Shown: in pieces, positions 55,453 to 63,830 of the stretch
Position numbering within the stretch: the first letter of the stretch is position 1
How the letters are laid out: each line of letters starts with the position of its first letter
NCBI RefSeq assembly: GCF_002278035.1
Contig: NZ_CP022605.1
Coordinates: forward strand, 558,001 to 622,000
DNA: 64,000 nucleotides
Reading direction: 5' to 3'
Source: Ochrobactrum quorumnocens
Lineage (GTDB): Bacteria > Pseudomonadota > Alphaproteobacteria > Rhizobiales > Rhizobiaceae
Notes under the pieces: generated by a model
Database searches by the model: none
What the model saw: only the letters and a program-made list of their open reading frames with translations
What the model was told of the DNA's origin: nothing
Program-made: the position numbers and the translations under genes

Positions 55453-56061
55453 ATGCTCATGGACAAGCTCTCCTCCAAATACGCTCCTTATACATTCGAT
55501 GGACTGCCCACCCTTTACGGCGTAGATGGATTTTGGGAAACGGCGCTCCCGATGCCGCAGACGTCAACGCTCTGGCATTCTCTCGTTGCGTTGCCTCATC
55601 CCCGCCGGGGCTATTCCAGCTTCGCCGAACCAGGCGAGGTGCCAGTTTCTTTTGAGAACGACGACGGCGAAGGCGACTCCCCTGATCCCATCATGCTTGA
55701 AACGGCGCGGTGGCTTATCGAGAACGATGAGGAAGTAGAGCGGGTCATTATCGACACGATCTTGAACGACATGCCAAGGTTGCGCGACATCCAGAGCGGT
55801 ATCGTACTGGGGGACGAGGATAAGCCGCTTCCTGAAAGCTGTGACGAGCCGATGCTGCGTCAGATGGTCCGGCTGCTTCATCTTACGCTGCCTCCTATTA
55901 AGGGTAAGCTTCCCTATTTCGGGGCGGAACTGGCATGTACATGGGATCGGGAGCATGGCTATGGCGTCATGTTCCACGGCACCAATGTCGTGAAATCTGG
56001 CGGAGGCGATATCCCGAACCTCTCGTGGGTCGCCAATCGTCACGCCGAAGGACGCACGTGA
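55453..56061 (+). CDS. DUF6985-like immunity protein
   Basis: A 202-residue acidic protein. The core ETARWLIENDEEVERVIIDT and the C-terminal GAELACTWDREHGYGVMFHG followed by NVVKSGGGD match the DUF6985 pattern, common in immunity clusters. AGAGG precedes the ATG at 55453. The domain is cytoplasmic. The cognate toxin is not present in the window. Confidence 0.65.
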   Translation: MLMDKLSSKYAPYTFDGLPTLYGVDGFWETALPMPQTSTLWHSLVALPHPRRGYSSFAEPGEVPVSFENDDGEGDSPDPIMLETARWLIENDEEVERVIIDTILNDMPRLRDIQSGIVLGDEDKPLPESCDEPMLRQMVRLLHLTLPPIKGKLPYFGAELACTWDREHGYGVMFHGTNVVKSGGGDIPNLSWVANRHAEGRT

Positions 56062-56195
56062 AATCTGGATGTCGCGGTTTGGGGAGATTTGCGACAGCTC
56101 GGCCGCTTTATGCCCTAAGCGGACGTAACACGTTCGACATCACAATGGCCGCAAGGCAATGCCGGTTAGAAATACTGTGAAAGAAAAGGCAGAAG

Positions 56196-57110
56196 ATGAA
56201 TCATTTCGATATACTTGGCCGCAGCATTGCCGACCCAGTTGTCGAGTCTTACCTGGCCGAGCACGAAAAGCTGGTCCCTACCGATTTTCGTACGAATGCG
56301 GAGATGGGATTTTTCGGCGGCTTCGACAGCGGGTTCGGCCTGCAGGTGGATAGCCTTTCCGCATATAGTACCCAATTCGAAGAGGTACGGTCGAGAAGCC
56401 TGCCGGACGATGAAGAAAGGATCGTCTCCCGGCTGTCATTTTCCGGACTGGATGCGATCAGGGCGGTGCAACGCGCCTATCCGGCGGCGCTGCCATTTGG
56501 TTTGACGTTTGAAGACAGCAGCGACGTCGTGGCTGAGAAGCTCAGGACGGGTCCGTTTAGGGAAGCCAAGAGCAGCACACTGCCAGAATATTCAGCCGAA
56601 CGCTTCGATCATTCCTATGCTGTTGGCAATATTGTCGTGATCGCAAAATATGACGCGGACTTGCGATTGATGGCGGTTTACCTGATGCCGGCTGACCGCA
56701 CCATGCTCAGGGCCACCCGCCGGAAGGCGTCCTTGCCCAAGCAGAAGATCATGCCTGGCAATGTCGATAAGGTCGAAGCATTGCGAGGCCAGATTCCGAC
56801 GCCACGCTGGCGGAGATCAATGGTCGAGGGAGACGAGCTTTTCAACGAAGCCGATATCGCCGTAGCTGAAGCGGCACTGAATGCGTTCGTCGACACGGTG
56901 AAAGCCGCTACCAGCCAGCGGGATGCGCAGGCTATCCAAGCGGCGGTCAAGGACATCGTTCTTGCGATCAATGAGATCAACGGCAGAAGCGGGATGATCG
57001 AAACACTAGAGCGCGACGAACTTGGTGTCCTGATTGACGCGGTGGTGAGGGCGTCAGGCTTCAGCCTCCCGGATGATGAAGATATCACCGCACAATGGCG
57101 GGAGTGGTAA
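56196..57110 (+). CDS. Two-part soluble protein, unrecognised, immunity-like
   Basis: A 304-residue protein. The first half has a beta-rich character (MGFFGGFDSGFGLQVDSLSA, FEDSSDVVAEKLRTGPFREA), ending near DLRLMAVYLMPADRT. The C-terminal 90 residues are helical and end GLSLPDDEDITAQWREW-like (FSLPDDEDITAQWREW). The latter resembles C-terminal tails in several immunity proteins I have seen. No family is named. It is the last gene in the seven-gene run before the resolvase. Confidence 0.5.
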   Translation: MNHFDILGRSIADPVVESYLAEHEKLVPTDFRTNAEMGFFGGFDSGFGLQVDSLSAYSTQFEEVRSRSLPDDEERIVSRLSFSGLDAIRAVQRAYPAALPFGLTFEDSSDVVAEKLRTGPFREAKSSTLPEYSAERFDHSYAVGNIVVIAKYDADLRLMAVYLMPADRTMLRATRRKASLPKQKIMPGNVDKVEALRGQIPTPRWRRSMVEGDELFNEADIAVAEAALNAFVDTVKAATSQRDAQAIQAAVKDIVLAINEINGRSGMIETLERDELGVLIDAVVRASGFSLPDDEDITAQWREW

Positions 57111-57180
57111 CGGGATGCGTGTCGCGGAAATCCTAAGTTTTAGAACACTTCACCCGCCCATTGAAATGATTGCGATTTTT

Positions 57181-57234
57181 CTGTTGCAAAAGTCAGGCGC
57201 AAAAGTAAGGTTATGCGAACGATTTTTGCAACGG
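57181..57234. promoter_or_regulatory. Putative res (resolution) site upstream of resolvase
   Basis: CTGTTGCAAAAGTC (57181-57194) and GATTTTTGCAACGG (57221-57234) form a 14-base inverted repeat with 12 matches. Between them is another GCAAAAGT unit. It ends eight bases before the resolvase start, matching the usual arrangement of res subsites in Tn3-type elements. Confidence 0.55.
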
Positions 57235-57241
57235 ATATGAC

Positions 57242-57808
57242 ATGCTTATTGGATATGCTCGGGTCTCCACCGACGACCAGAACCTTGAACAGCAAAGAGC
57301 TGCTCTCACTGAGGTCGGTTGCAAGAAAATCTATGAGGAGAAAGTCTCCGGTGCAAAACGCGATCGGGTACAACTCGAACGCATGCTTGATCAGTTGCGT
57401 GATACCGATGTGGTGGTGGTCACCCGCTTGGACCGATTAGCGCGCTCAACGCGTGACCTCCTCGACATCGCCGAGAGACTGAACGTACTCGGCGCTGGAT
57501 TGCGTTCAATCGCTGAGCCATGGGCGGATACAACGTCGCCAGCCGGGCGAATGGTGCTGACTATCTTTGGAGGCATCGCCGAATTTGAACGCGCGCTTAT
57601 TCACCAACGGACAAGCGCCGGACGATCAATTGCCAAGCAGAAAGGTGTCCGTTTCGGACGGCCACCAGCACTAAAGACCGAGCAAATTGTACTTGGACAG
57701 AAGCTCCTAGACGAAGGCAATTCACCCCGTGATGTCGCCAAGGTCCTCAACGTTCACTCCTCAACCATTTACCGTGTGCTTCGCAGCTCGATTTCCAGCT
57801 CGGATTGA
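57242..57808 (+). CDS. Serine recombinase (Tn3-type resolvase)
   Basis: A 188-residue resolvase. The catalytic Ser is in IGYARVSTDDQNLEQQRAAL; the conserved Arg residues are in VVVTRLDRLARSTRDLL; GGIAEFERALIHQRTSAGRS follows, and the C-terminal HTH region begins GVRFGRPPALK and ends HSSTIYRVLRSS. It would act at the neighbouring repeat to resolve a cointegrate. No Tn3 transposase is near, so it is orphaned here. Confidence 0.93.
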   Translation: MLIGYARVSTDDQNLEQQRAALTEVGCKKIYEEKVSGAKRDRVQLERMLDQLRDTDVVVVTRLDRLARSTRDLLDIAERLNVLGAGLRSIAEPWADTTSPAGRMVLTIFGGIAEFERALIHQRTSAGRSIAKQKGVRFGRPPALKTEQIVLGQKLLDEGNSPRDVAKVLNVHSSTIYRVLRSSISSSD

Positions 57809-57810
57809 GC

Positions 57811-58263
57811 TGCAATCCCAGCTGTTCGCCATCCGTTCTAACTTGCCGTATGATTCCGCACAGTTCTTGTCGCTGCCCCATTGTAGCCCAAATTGCTGAA
57901 TTGACCGGCGTGTTGCCGGGCGTGGGCTGCTAATGCGAAATAATTAATCTATTCTGAAGCTTACCGAAATTTTCAAGGATGTTGGAGGTTCATATCCCTT
58001 CAAGGCGTTACGGAGCTCAATTGCTGCGGGTGAGAAGCAGGACCCTGAATCTTGACTGGTTATCTGGAATGGCTCACGGGTGTTCATTCCTGACTCATAC
58101 ACAAAATCAATGACACGCAAACAACGCTGCACCGGTTATTGAAAGTTGCGGATGGTATCTACGGTGCACGTTTTTCGCCGTAATCCGCCTCCTGTGGCAA
58201 GGAGAGTGTGTGCAATCAATGCGTCGCAACGAACGCATAATAATAATGCAATTCCATCATGTA
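57811..58263. other. Gap between resolvase and degenerate toxin/immunity pair
   Basis: About 450 bases of mixed composition. A 62-codon minus-strand frame (57944-58132; includes RVIDFVYESGMNTREPFQIT) is bounded upstream by a TAA and may be the decayed 3' end of another accessory gene. It has no recognised homology. No RNA gene is seen. Confidence 0.35.
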
Positions 58264-58664
58264 CTAAGAGAATATAGTCTTTATAATTTTGGGTATGGGA
58301 CAATCAGCAATACGTCCCTTTACCTTCCCAATCCAAAAGCCATAATTTACGTCAATGCTGTCAATGCCATGTTCATTTATAGATATTCTCAATTCTTTTA
58401 GAAAGTTGTCAATATTGCTATCTAGTTCAATATACTCAACAGAACCGTCACGATTTGTGATGCTCTTGCCTAGCTTGAAATCTCCAGTACCAACATTATA
58501 ATCTAATAATATACGGCATCACTCAATTTTCTGCCAACACTCTTCGATAAGTCAATGTCATTTTCATCATAGGAAACCGCTGCAATGATTTGTGCAAAGA
58601 AAATGTAATCGATCTCGCCTTCCTCATAGAAGGAATCGATGACGTCTCTCTCGCGATTTTTCAT
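58264..58664 (-). pseudogene. Immunity-like gene broken by one frameshift (hidden on the minus strand)
   Basis: From ATG 58664, preceded by GAGGGTGG, the frame reads MKNRERDVIDSFYEEGEIDY, then IFFAQIIAAVSYDENDIDLS and SKSVGRKLSDAVYY, and hits TAG. In the next frame the protein resumes at LDYNVGTGDFKLGKSITNRD and continues EYIELDSNIDNFLKELRISI, ending at 58264 (IIKTIFS). The 401-base span is one base short of, or two bases over, a whole number of codons, so one indel near 58503-58515 explains it. Restored it would be about 133 residues. The character is that of a small immunity protein. No family is known to me. Confidence 0.6.
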
Positions 58665-58674
58665 TGGGCCACCC

Positions 58675-58785
58675 TCACGGTTTTATATCAATTTCAAATG
58701 GTGTTCCTATGCTCGGAAACAAATCAAATTTCGCGCCTCCTGTCTTGGAGGTAAATTGCCATCCAACGCGTGCTCCAATGGTTCC
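58675..58785 (-). pseudogene. C-terminal remnant of a polymorphic toxin domain
   Basis: A 36-codon open stretch between a TAG and a TGA: GTIGARVGWQFTSKTGGAKF, then DLFPSIGTPFEIDIKP, then stop. Endings of this form (GWQ...FDL/FP.IG.P.) are common at the C-termini of polymorphic toxins. Its stop is 10 bases before the start of the immunity-like gene at 58664, the usual toxin-then-immunity order. The upstream toxin body is gone. Confidence 0.5.
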
Positions 58786-58864
58786 CTAGCGTAGACACTG
58801 CTTCATGCTTTTAAAAGCCATGAGTGCTGGCTAAACTCCTGAGCAAATAGCGAGTATATAGCTT

Positions 58865-59236
58865 ATGAAATTGGATTATCCGCTGCTTGGCCTCATCAAA
58901 CACTGCGAAACGGTCTGCGAGGCAGCTTGCTGTGGTCGTGATGCATTTGACTTTTCCCCAATTCATATGGCGTCGTTCTTGCTACGATATAATTGCGGGA
59001 TCGACGCAGATCAGATTGAGCAGATAAAATCCCAACTGAGGAACCTCAAGAGGGAGAGCATAGACGCAATAAAAAACGACAAGGCGATAACAATAGCCGA
59101 AATGAATCAGATTTTTACCGGAGAACAACTCGCTGAACTTTGCTCTGAATTATCTGATAATTTACTACTTGTTCCGGAAATAGTTTCGTTTGCGGAAAAG
59201 CTTTTGGAAAATCTGTCGGAATCGGAGAGTGATTAA
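58865..59236 (+). CDS. Small soluble protein, possibly DUF6331-like
   Basis: A 123-residue protein. The N-terminal LIKHCETVCEAACCGRDAFD with clustered Cys, then FSPIHMASFLLRY, recalls the DUF6331 motif; the rest is helical (IEQIKSQLRNLKRESIDAIK, SFAEKLLENLSESESD). No signal peptide. It is followed by the barstar-family gene after 35 bases. Assignment to the family is tentative. Confidence 0.5.
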   Translation: MKLDYPLLGLIKHCETVCEAACCGRDAFDFSPIHMASFLLRYNCGIDADQIEQIKSQLRNLKRESIDAIKNDKAITIAEMNQIFTGEQLAELCSELSDNLLLVPEIVSFAEKLLENLSESESD

Positions 59237-59271
59237 CTCATTCGGAACACTGTTGCTATGGATAGTTATTG

Positions 59272-59601
59272 ATGAATTGCACAATTAAGAAGATCGATTG
59301 TTCCGAAATCTTGGACTGGCCGTCTTTCCATGATGTTTTCATTTCTGCTTTTGGTTTTCCAGACTTTTATGGGAGAAATCTCAGCGCTTGGGTCGACTGC
59401 ATGACCAGTTTGGATGACGACTTCTCAAGTTTCGTGGTCGAAAGAGGAAAGATGGTTGTTTTACAACTCGATCACGGACAAAAACTGAAAGACCGCTCGC
59501 CAGAAATTTGGAATGCAATCTTAGAACTTGCGGCGTTCGTAAACTATCGACGTCTAGAATGCGACCAACCGCCGATTTTGATTGTCTCTTTTTACTTATA
59601 A
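59272..59601 (+). CDS. Barstar-family ribonuclease inhibitor
   Basis: A 109-residue protein matching barstar: SEILDWPSFHDVFISAFGFP, then DFYGRNLSAWVDCMTSLDDD, which is the signature around the barnase-binding helix and loop. Barstar-like proteins bind and block secreted or toxin-domain ribonucleases of the barnase/EndoU-like class. The ATG at 59272 is preferred over a preceding TTG. No barnase-type toxin is visible nearby, so it is probably an orphan antidote. Confidence 0.85.
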   Translation: MNCTIKKIDCSEILDWPSFHDVFISAFGFPDFYGRNLSAWVDCMTSLDDDFSSFVVERGKMVVLQLDHGQKLKDRSPEIWNAILELAAFVNYRRLECDQPPILIVSFYL

Positions 59602-59675
59602 TTGAGGGTTTTAGAGGTGCGCCCCGATTGCATAGCCAATGTTGACCCAGTGAAATCCAAGACATATCGCATCGG

Positions 59676-59960
59676 TCAGCCCTTCAAACACACCTTGAAG
59701 CGACACCAATCTGGAAAGTCGCCGTTAAAAACGAAGAAATCCTCTAGGTACTTTAGTCCTGCGACCTGGAGCCGTCTAACAAATTCGTCGGCAGCTTCCC
59801 CTCCGAATAACGGGCCAAAAGACACGATATCGTCGCTAGTGTCTAAAGGAGGAGACTGTTCCATTAGCTCACACAGTTTTTCCAGATTTATCTCGGCGTG
59901 TTTTAAGCTTTCTCGCCGAATTATTATTCCGTACTCGCAAGTTGCTTCAATTAATGTCAT
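59676..59960 (-). CDS. Small immunity-like protein, unrecognised
   Basis: A 94-residue soluble protein (TLIEATCEYGIIIRRESLKH, SDDIVSFGPLFGGEAADEFV, LKYLEDFFVFNGDFPDWCRF). ATG 59960 is preceded by AGGATCTGGAGA; a longer upstream frame is not favoured. It is convergent with the barstar gene. I do not recognise the family; size and setting fit an immunity protein. Confidence 0.5.
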   Translation of the reverse strand: MTLIEATCEYGIIIRRESLKHAEINLEKLCELMEQSPPLDTSDDIVSFGPLFGGEAADEFVRRLQVAGLKYLEDFFVFNGDFPDWCRFKVCLKG

Positions 59961-60014
59961 TCTCCAGATCCTGAGCTTTGTGTGTCCTGCACCCGTTGCA
60001 TTACTTGGCTCCAC

Positions 60015-61123
60015 CTCCGCTTTCCCGTCGTATTAATTGGCGCCCGCGATACGACAGAATCAAGGCGCTGTCATATTGTGTAAAGGAAGTTTTGCTGAGG
60101 CGACCAAGTGAATTTCAGGCCCGTTTAATCGCCGAAGCGTTCCACTGAAGCAGTCAGCAATCTAGCTGTCTACTTGTGGCGCTGTTGAGGTCGCACTTAA
60201 GGTCACTTCGACTTCAAAGCAGTCTTGTCCACGTTCGAGGCTTCGCACTCCGAAAGCAAGATGATCGCCGCGTAGCCTCGTCTACGATTTATTGTTCAAA
60301 TCACCGCCGGCGACGGTACTGACCATTGCCAATTATGCGCAAGCAGCATCTTGGCGGGTGCATCGGCATTACAGCTGTGCTGTACAAATGGGGTTGCGCC
60401 ATGACGTCCCAACCGCATGTTTAAATAATCGTTCCTTGAGATGACATCGGCCCAGACGGCCCTCGATACATATCATCGCTCCCGACTTTCCGTTTCAAGT
60501 ATGCCCCCTCAGCCTGGCGCCAGGCGAACCCATTCGCCGTCTTCTGCTCGACATTAGGCGACACCGCTTCCATCGCATGGAAATTACGTGTCGGACTCGA
60601 GTGCCGTCCTGGCGGGTAGCGACACGTAGTTCTCATCGGATGCTTTCCATCGGTATGTCCCTGTTCCGATGGGCGCATAGTCATCATTGAGTTTTCGAAC
60701 GCTGCAGGCAGCCGTGTAGAACTTCCGATGCAGAGCCTGCAAACCGGAGGAACGCGCCATGATCCTGCATCTTAACATCAAGAAATGCATGCAGGCACAA
60801 GTCTTCCCGCAATGCAGCTATATGCGATCTGCTAATCTTGGGGATCATCAGATCCCGCCGAAAAATGTGTCAACACAAGCGATTTGGAACACTCGTGAGA
60901 GTTCCGTCTGGTACGGTTCATGTGCATGCTCGCTTCAAGGCCCAAACCGCGGAAATCAGCCAGAAATCAACGTTCCCATAGAACCGAACATGACTGCAGG
61001 TTCCTGCATAAGAGTCCTTCGTACGCGCGCAGGCAACCGAACTCCGTCACAATAACGCACACTGGACAATTCGTGGGATGCTACCAATAATACGTTTCAA
61101 GAATGTATGTTGTCGGAGAATCC
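60015..61123. other. Degenerate accessory DNA without an intact gene
   Basis: About 1.1 kb. On the minus strand short coding-like fragments can be read: GDHLAFGVRSLERGQDCFEV ending near 60171, and two overlapping frames at 60421-60790 (MARSSGLQALHRKFYTAACS; then FHAMEAVSPNVEQKTANGFA) that might be one gene broken by a frameshift. None has a recognised family. I see no RNA gene or clear repeat. Confidence 0.4.
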
Positions 61124-61765
61124 ATGGGTCTCGATCTCATTGTAGAAGGGTGTGTGAAAGCGGGGCACGAAAGGGAGTGGTGGCGGCTTATTGAGCAAGC
61201 GTTTTCGGGCAATGTCTTGTCCGACACGGAGATCGCTCGGTTCAACGAGATTAGCAGCCCTGGGTACGAAAACATCGGTGCTCCACGTGTCGGCTCCGAC
61301 CCCGCAGCAGATGAATGGATAATCAAGGCTCAGAGAGCGCAAACACCAGAGCAGATCGCGCAAACCTTGATGGATTTCCAAGGATACTACGTTCTGCAAC
61401 TCATCGAGTCCGACGGCCTGCCGATGTATTCCCACGCCGGTATGTATGAGGGGGTAGATGAGACGAGTTTCAGGGGTTCATTTCTGGAGGATTGCATGAA
61501 CGTAATCAGTGATCAGATGCTGGCTGCCGCTTGGGAACACAAGCTACCAGAAGCTGCGTTGAAATATGGGCGAGCGCTTTTAGAAGCTGCAGATGTGGCC
61601 GAAGATTCGCCACGGGTACAACGCAGAAGTTTGCTCTCGCGTCTCACTTTCTCCAAACCAGCAGACACGCTTCTGTTGCAACAACAATTAGACATCGTTC
61701 GCGCCGCCGGGCGTTGGTACATTTTCTGGGGCGAACGCGGTCATCCGATCAGAGCCTATTTCTGA
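61124..61765 (+). CDS. Soluble immunity-like protein, unrecognised
   Basis: A 213-residue protein (MGLDLIVEGCVKAGHEREWW, DEWIIKAQRAQTPEQIAQTL, SLLSRLTFSKPADTLLLQQQ). The start at 61124 follows GGAG with five-base spacing, unlike the upstream ATG at 61103. The protein is cytoplasmic, acidic and Trp-rich at conserved-looking positions. No family is known to me. Confidence 0.5.
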   Translation: MGLDLIVEGCVKAGHEREWWRLIEQAFSGNVLSDTEIARFNEISSPGYENIGAPRVGSDPAADEWIIKAQRAQTPEQIAQTLMDFQGYYVLQLIESDGLPMYSHAGMYEGVDETSFRGSFLEDCMNVISDQMLAAAWEHKLPEAALKYGRALLEAADVAEDSPRVQRRSLLSRLTFSKPADTLLLQQQLDIVRAAGRWYIFWGERGHPIRAYF

Positions 61766-62033
61766 GAATTCAAGCTTTACTACTGATCCCGATCCCAACG
61801 CTTTGCATTGCAAGATTTCTCAATGGGCTGAAAGTAGACTTCGGCAGTTTATCCATCACACACAATTCCAAGGCGTCAGCGCGTCGATCTGGCGCTGCCT
61901 TTGCTCATTGACGATGGCGGCACGCCCGCTCATTGAACCAAAAAAAGGCGAGCCCTGCTTGCGAGATGACTGGGCTGGTCAGTTTATCCGCTTCAGTGTG
62001 TTTGGCGAGAATGGCGCTGGCCCGGTTCGGGCC

Positions 62034-62543
62034 TCACGTTTGCACTGACGACTGCTTTTTATGATTTGGAAGTAGCTGATAAACGCCATATTCGAGACCA
62101 CTGAAACGAGTTCTCGAATAGAGTTTCAGTTTTACCACTGCAGGACCAGACGCACCCATGACCGCCGAAACATCAATAGTATGCCGGTCCCCTAGAACGG
62201 TTGAAAGTGTCATCGCCCCAATCGCTGTTAATAGCGTTCGAGCTGTGTTCTCTTCAAAATGGCTTTGGGTCATCAGTTCATATCGAAAGAGTCCATCTGC
62301 ACTACGACGCTGCTGCTCGTACATAGCGAGTTCCGAAGTGAGAAAGATTTTCTTGTTTGGTGCGAAGCGAAGGTTAACAGGTCCGCCAGCATTGAAGCCG
62401 ACAACTGAGGTCAGAGTTTCTGGAGCCAGTTGAACACCAGACTTCTCTTCCACTGACGCAAAAAGCTGCGAATAAAGTTGGTTTGTAGCCGCCTGATCTG
62501 CTTTAGCAGTCTTCCACGGCAGAAGTTTAGCGAGCCAATTCAT
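62034..62543 (-). CDS. Soluble protein, unrecognised
   Basis: A 169-residue protein (MNWLAKLLPWKTAKADQAAT, TLTSVVGFNAGGPVNLRFAP, FRYELMTQSHFEENTARTLL). The N-terminus has a short amphipathic segment but no clear signal peptide. A TTG start at 62552 is an alternative. The family is unrecognised; neighbouring genes suggest an immunity role. Confidence 0.45.
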   Translation of the reverse strand: MNWLAKLLPWKTAKADQAATNQLYSQLFASVEEKSGVQLAPETLTSVVGFNAGGPVNLRFAPNKKIFLTSELAMYEQQRRSADGLFRYELMTQSHFEENTARTLLTAIGAMTLSTVLGDRHTIDVSAVMGASGPAVVKLKLYSRTRFSGLEYGVYQLLPNHKKQSSVQT

Positions 62544-62599
62544 TTGGAACAACCAGTGGGTTTCATCTACAAGGAGTGACGGTGACTTATTGAACCGAA

Positions 62600-62882
62600 T
62601 TAGCCAATTCGACCCGTTTTTTTGTTGTCTAAATACGTGAACAGGATGAAGGATTTTCCGCGCGTGTCATGTGCTCCGAGTGCCTCTTTCGCTTTTTTCC
62701 AACGCCGTTTCTGGATCTGTCGCGTCAAATCGAATTGCAAAATACCCCCCTCCAATTTCATGATCAACAAGAGTTGCAACGCCTTTCACGGATACTTCAA
62801 GCGTGTCTTCTAAGGGGTGGAGGTCAAACGTTTCACCAGAAACACCGAAGGCATCATCTGAAAGTTTGATATTGAGGACCAT
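62600..62882 (-). pseudogene. Small immunity-family gene with a one-base frameshift in an A6 run
   Basis: From ATG 62882 the frame reads MVLNIKLSDDAFGVSGETFD, HPLEDTLEVSVKGVATLVDH, EIGGGYFAIRFDATDPETAL, then EKSERG and an early stop. Removing one base from the six-base homopolymer at 62693-62698 gives ...TALEKAKEALGAHDTRGKSF, ILFTYLDNKKTGRIG and a stop at 62600, about 93 residues in all. The restored form fits a small family I know by its opening (M.L.I.LSDD.FG) and EIGGG motif. An in-frame extension to 62978 adds a hydrophobic leader and is not favoured. Confidence 0.65.
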
Positions 62883-63311
62883 GGTAGCGGCGATATTATT
62901 AGAAAGGGCGGTACCATTTTCAAGTGATACAACAAGTAGGGGAGAAATCAAAGACAATAGAAAGCGAAACGTTCCCAAACCTTGATTAACACGAAATCAT
63001 TTCGGCTATCTTGTTCAAGAATAAAGATGAATACCATAATTGTTGCGGCGCTCCAGCACTATTATGCCCACGTACTCCATGAAATGATCGCTTCGCGCTT
63101 TGCTTCGGTCATCAGTGCGCAATTCTCTCGCTATTGACGCGATAGTTCGGCTCAAAAGGCATTCAACGTTTAAAAGTGTGAGTAGCGAAAGGTCAATTTG
63201 CAAGAAGCAGACTTGAAATGCAATCACTGACGACAATGGACTTGAAGCTGTTGAGCGGACGAATATAGTTCCGCTGCGAACAAGGGACGACAGAGTTGCG
63301 GAGGATCGAGC
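62883..63311. other. Intergenic region, no gene recognised
   Basis: About 430 bases between divergent genes. A 73-codon minus-strand frame at 63015-63236 lacks a plausible start region and homology. No strong palindrome was seen. Confidence 0.35.
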
Positions 63312-63731
63312 ATGAAAGACTTCGGGTTCTCAGATTGTATGGGGCCGCAGCTGCGTGAATTCGTCGAGCAGCAACTCTTAATCGATCTATGCCACTATCT
63401 GTCGCCCGAGATGCACGTCAATCTTGCGGATTTTAGCTTCGATTGGAGCGATAGCTGTATCGAAGGGCACAGGGCAAGCTGGCTAGATGGAGCAATCGAA
63501 AACTTTAGTGGGATTGTGATACTTGATCCGAAAAAGAACGTGATTGTCGAAGGCTGGATGGATTTCGTCGAGACTGATACTGGCTTGGAAGTATTCTGGT
63601 GGTCTTTGCACGGTCGTTGTGTCAAAACGCGCAACAGGGCGAGGAACGAGGTGCCGAGCCACATTTGGGATCGGCTCAGCGATAGAATGTGCGGAAGTTG
63701 CATTAAGTCTGCCACTGAAACTGACAACTAA
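63312..63731 (+). CDS. Small soluble immunity-like protein, unrecognised
   Basis: A 139-residue acidic protein (MKDFGFSDCMGPQLREFVEQ, VNLADFSFDWSDSCIEGHRA, IVEGWMDFVETDTGLEVFWW). GGAGG seven bases before the ATG supports the start. It is the last complete gene before the IS21-type end. The family is unknown to me. Confidence 0.55.
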   Translation: MKDFGFSDCMGPQLREFVEQQLLIDLCHYLSPEMHVNLADFSFDWSDSCIEGHRASWLDGAIENFSGIVILDPKKNVIVEGWMDFVETDTGLEVFWWSLHGRCVKTRNRARNEVPSHIWDRLSDRMCGSCIKSATETDN

Positions 63732-63830
63732 TCATGATCTGTGGACAGCAGCTTCGCCCTGCTCATGTTCAACGCTATATTCTATTACAAGTTGGAGAAT
63801 GTGTTGCTCTGCCCCGTCTATGGCCCAATC

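Noticed and set aside
50766..57133. A shared 15-base string (TGTCGCGGAAATCCT) at about 50766 and 57119, considered as a transposon-end repeat
   Set aside because: Similarity does not extend beyond the string, orientation is direct, and a match of this length is expected by chance in a window of this size.
63015..63236. A 73-codon minus-strand frame
   Set aside because: No ribosome site, no family and nothing like an intact start region.
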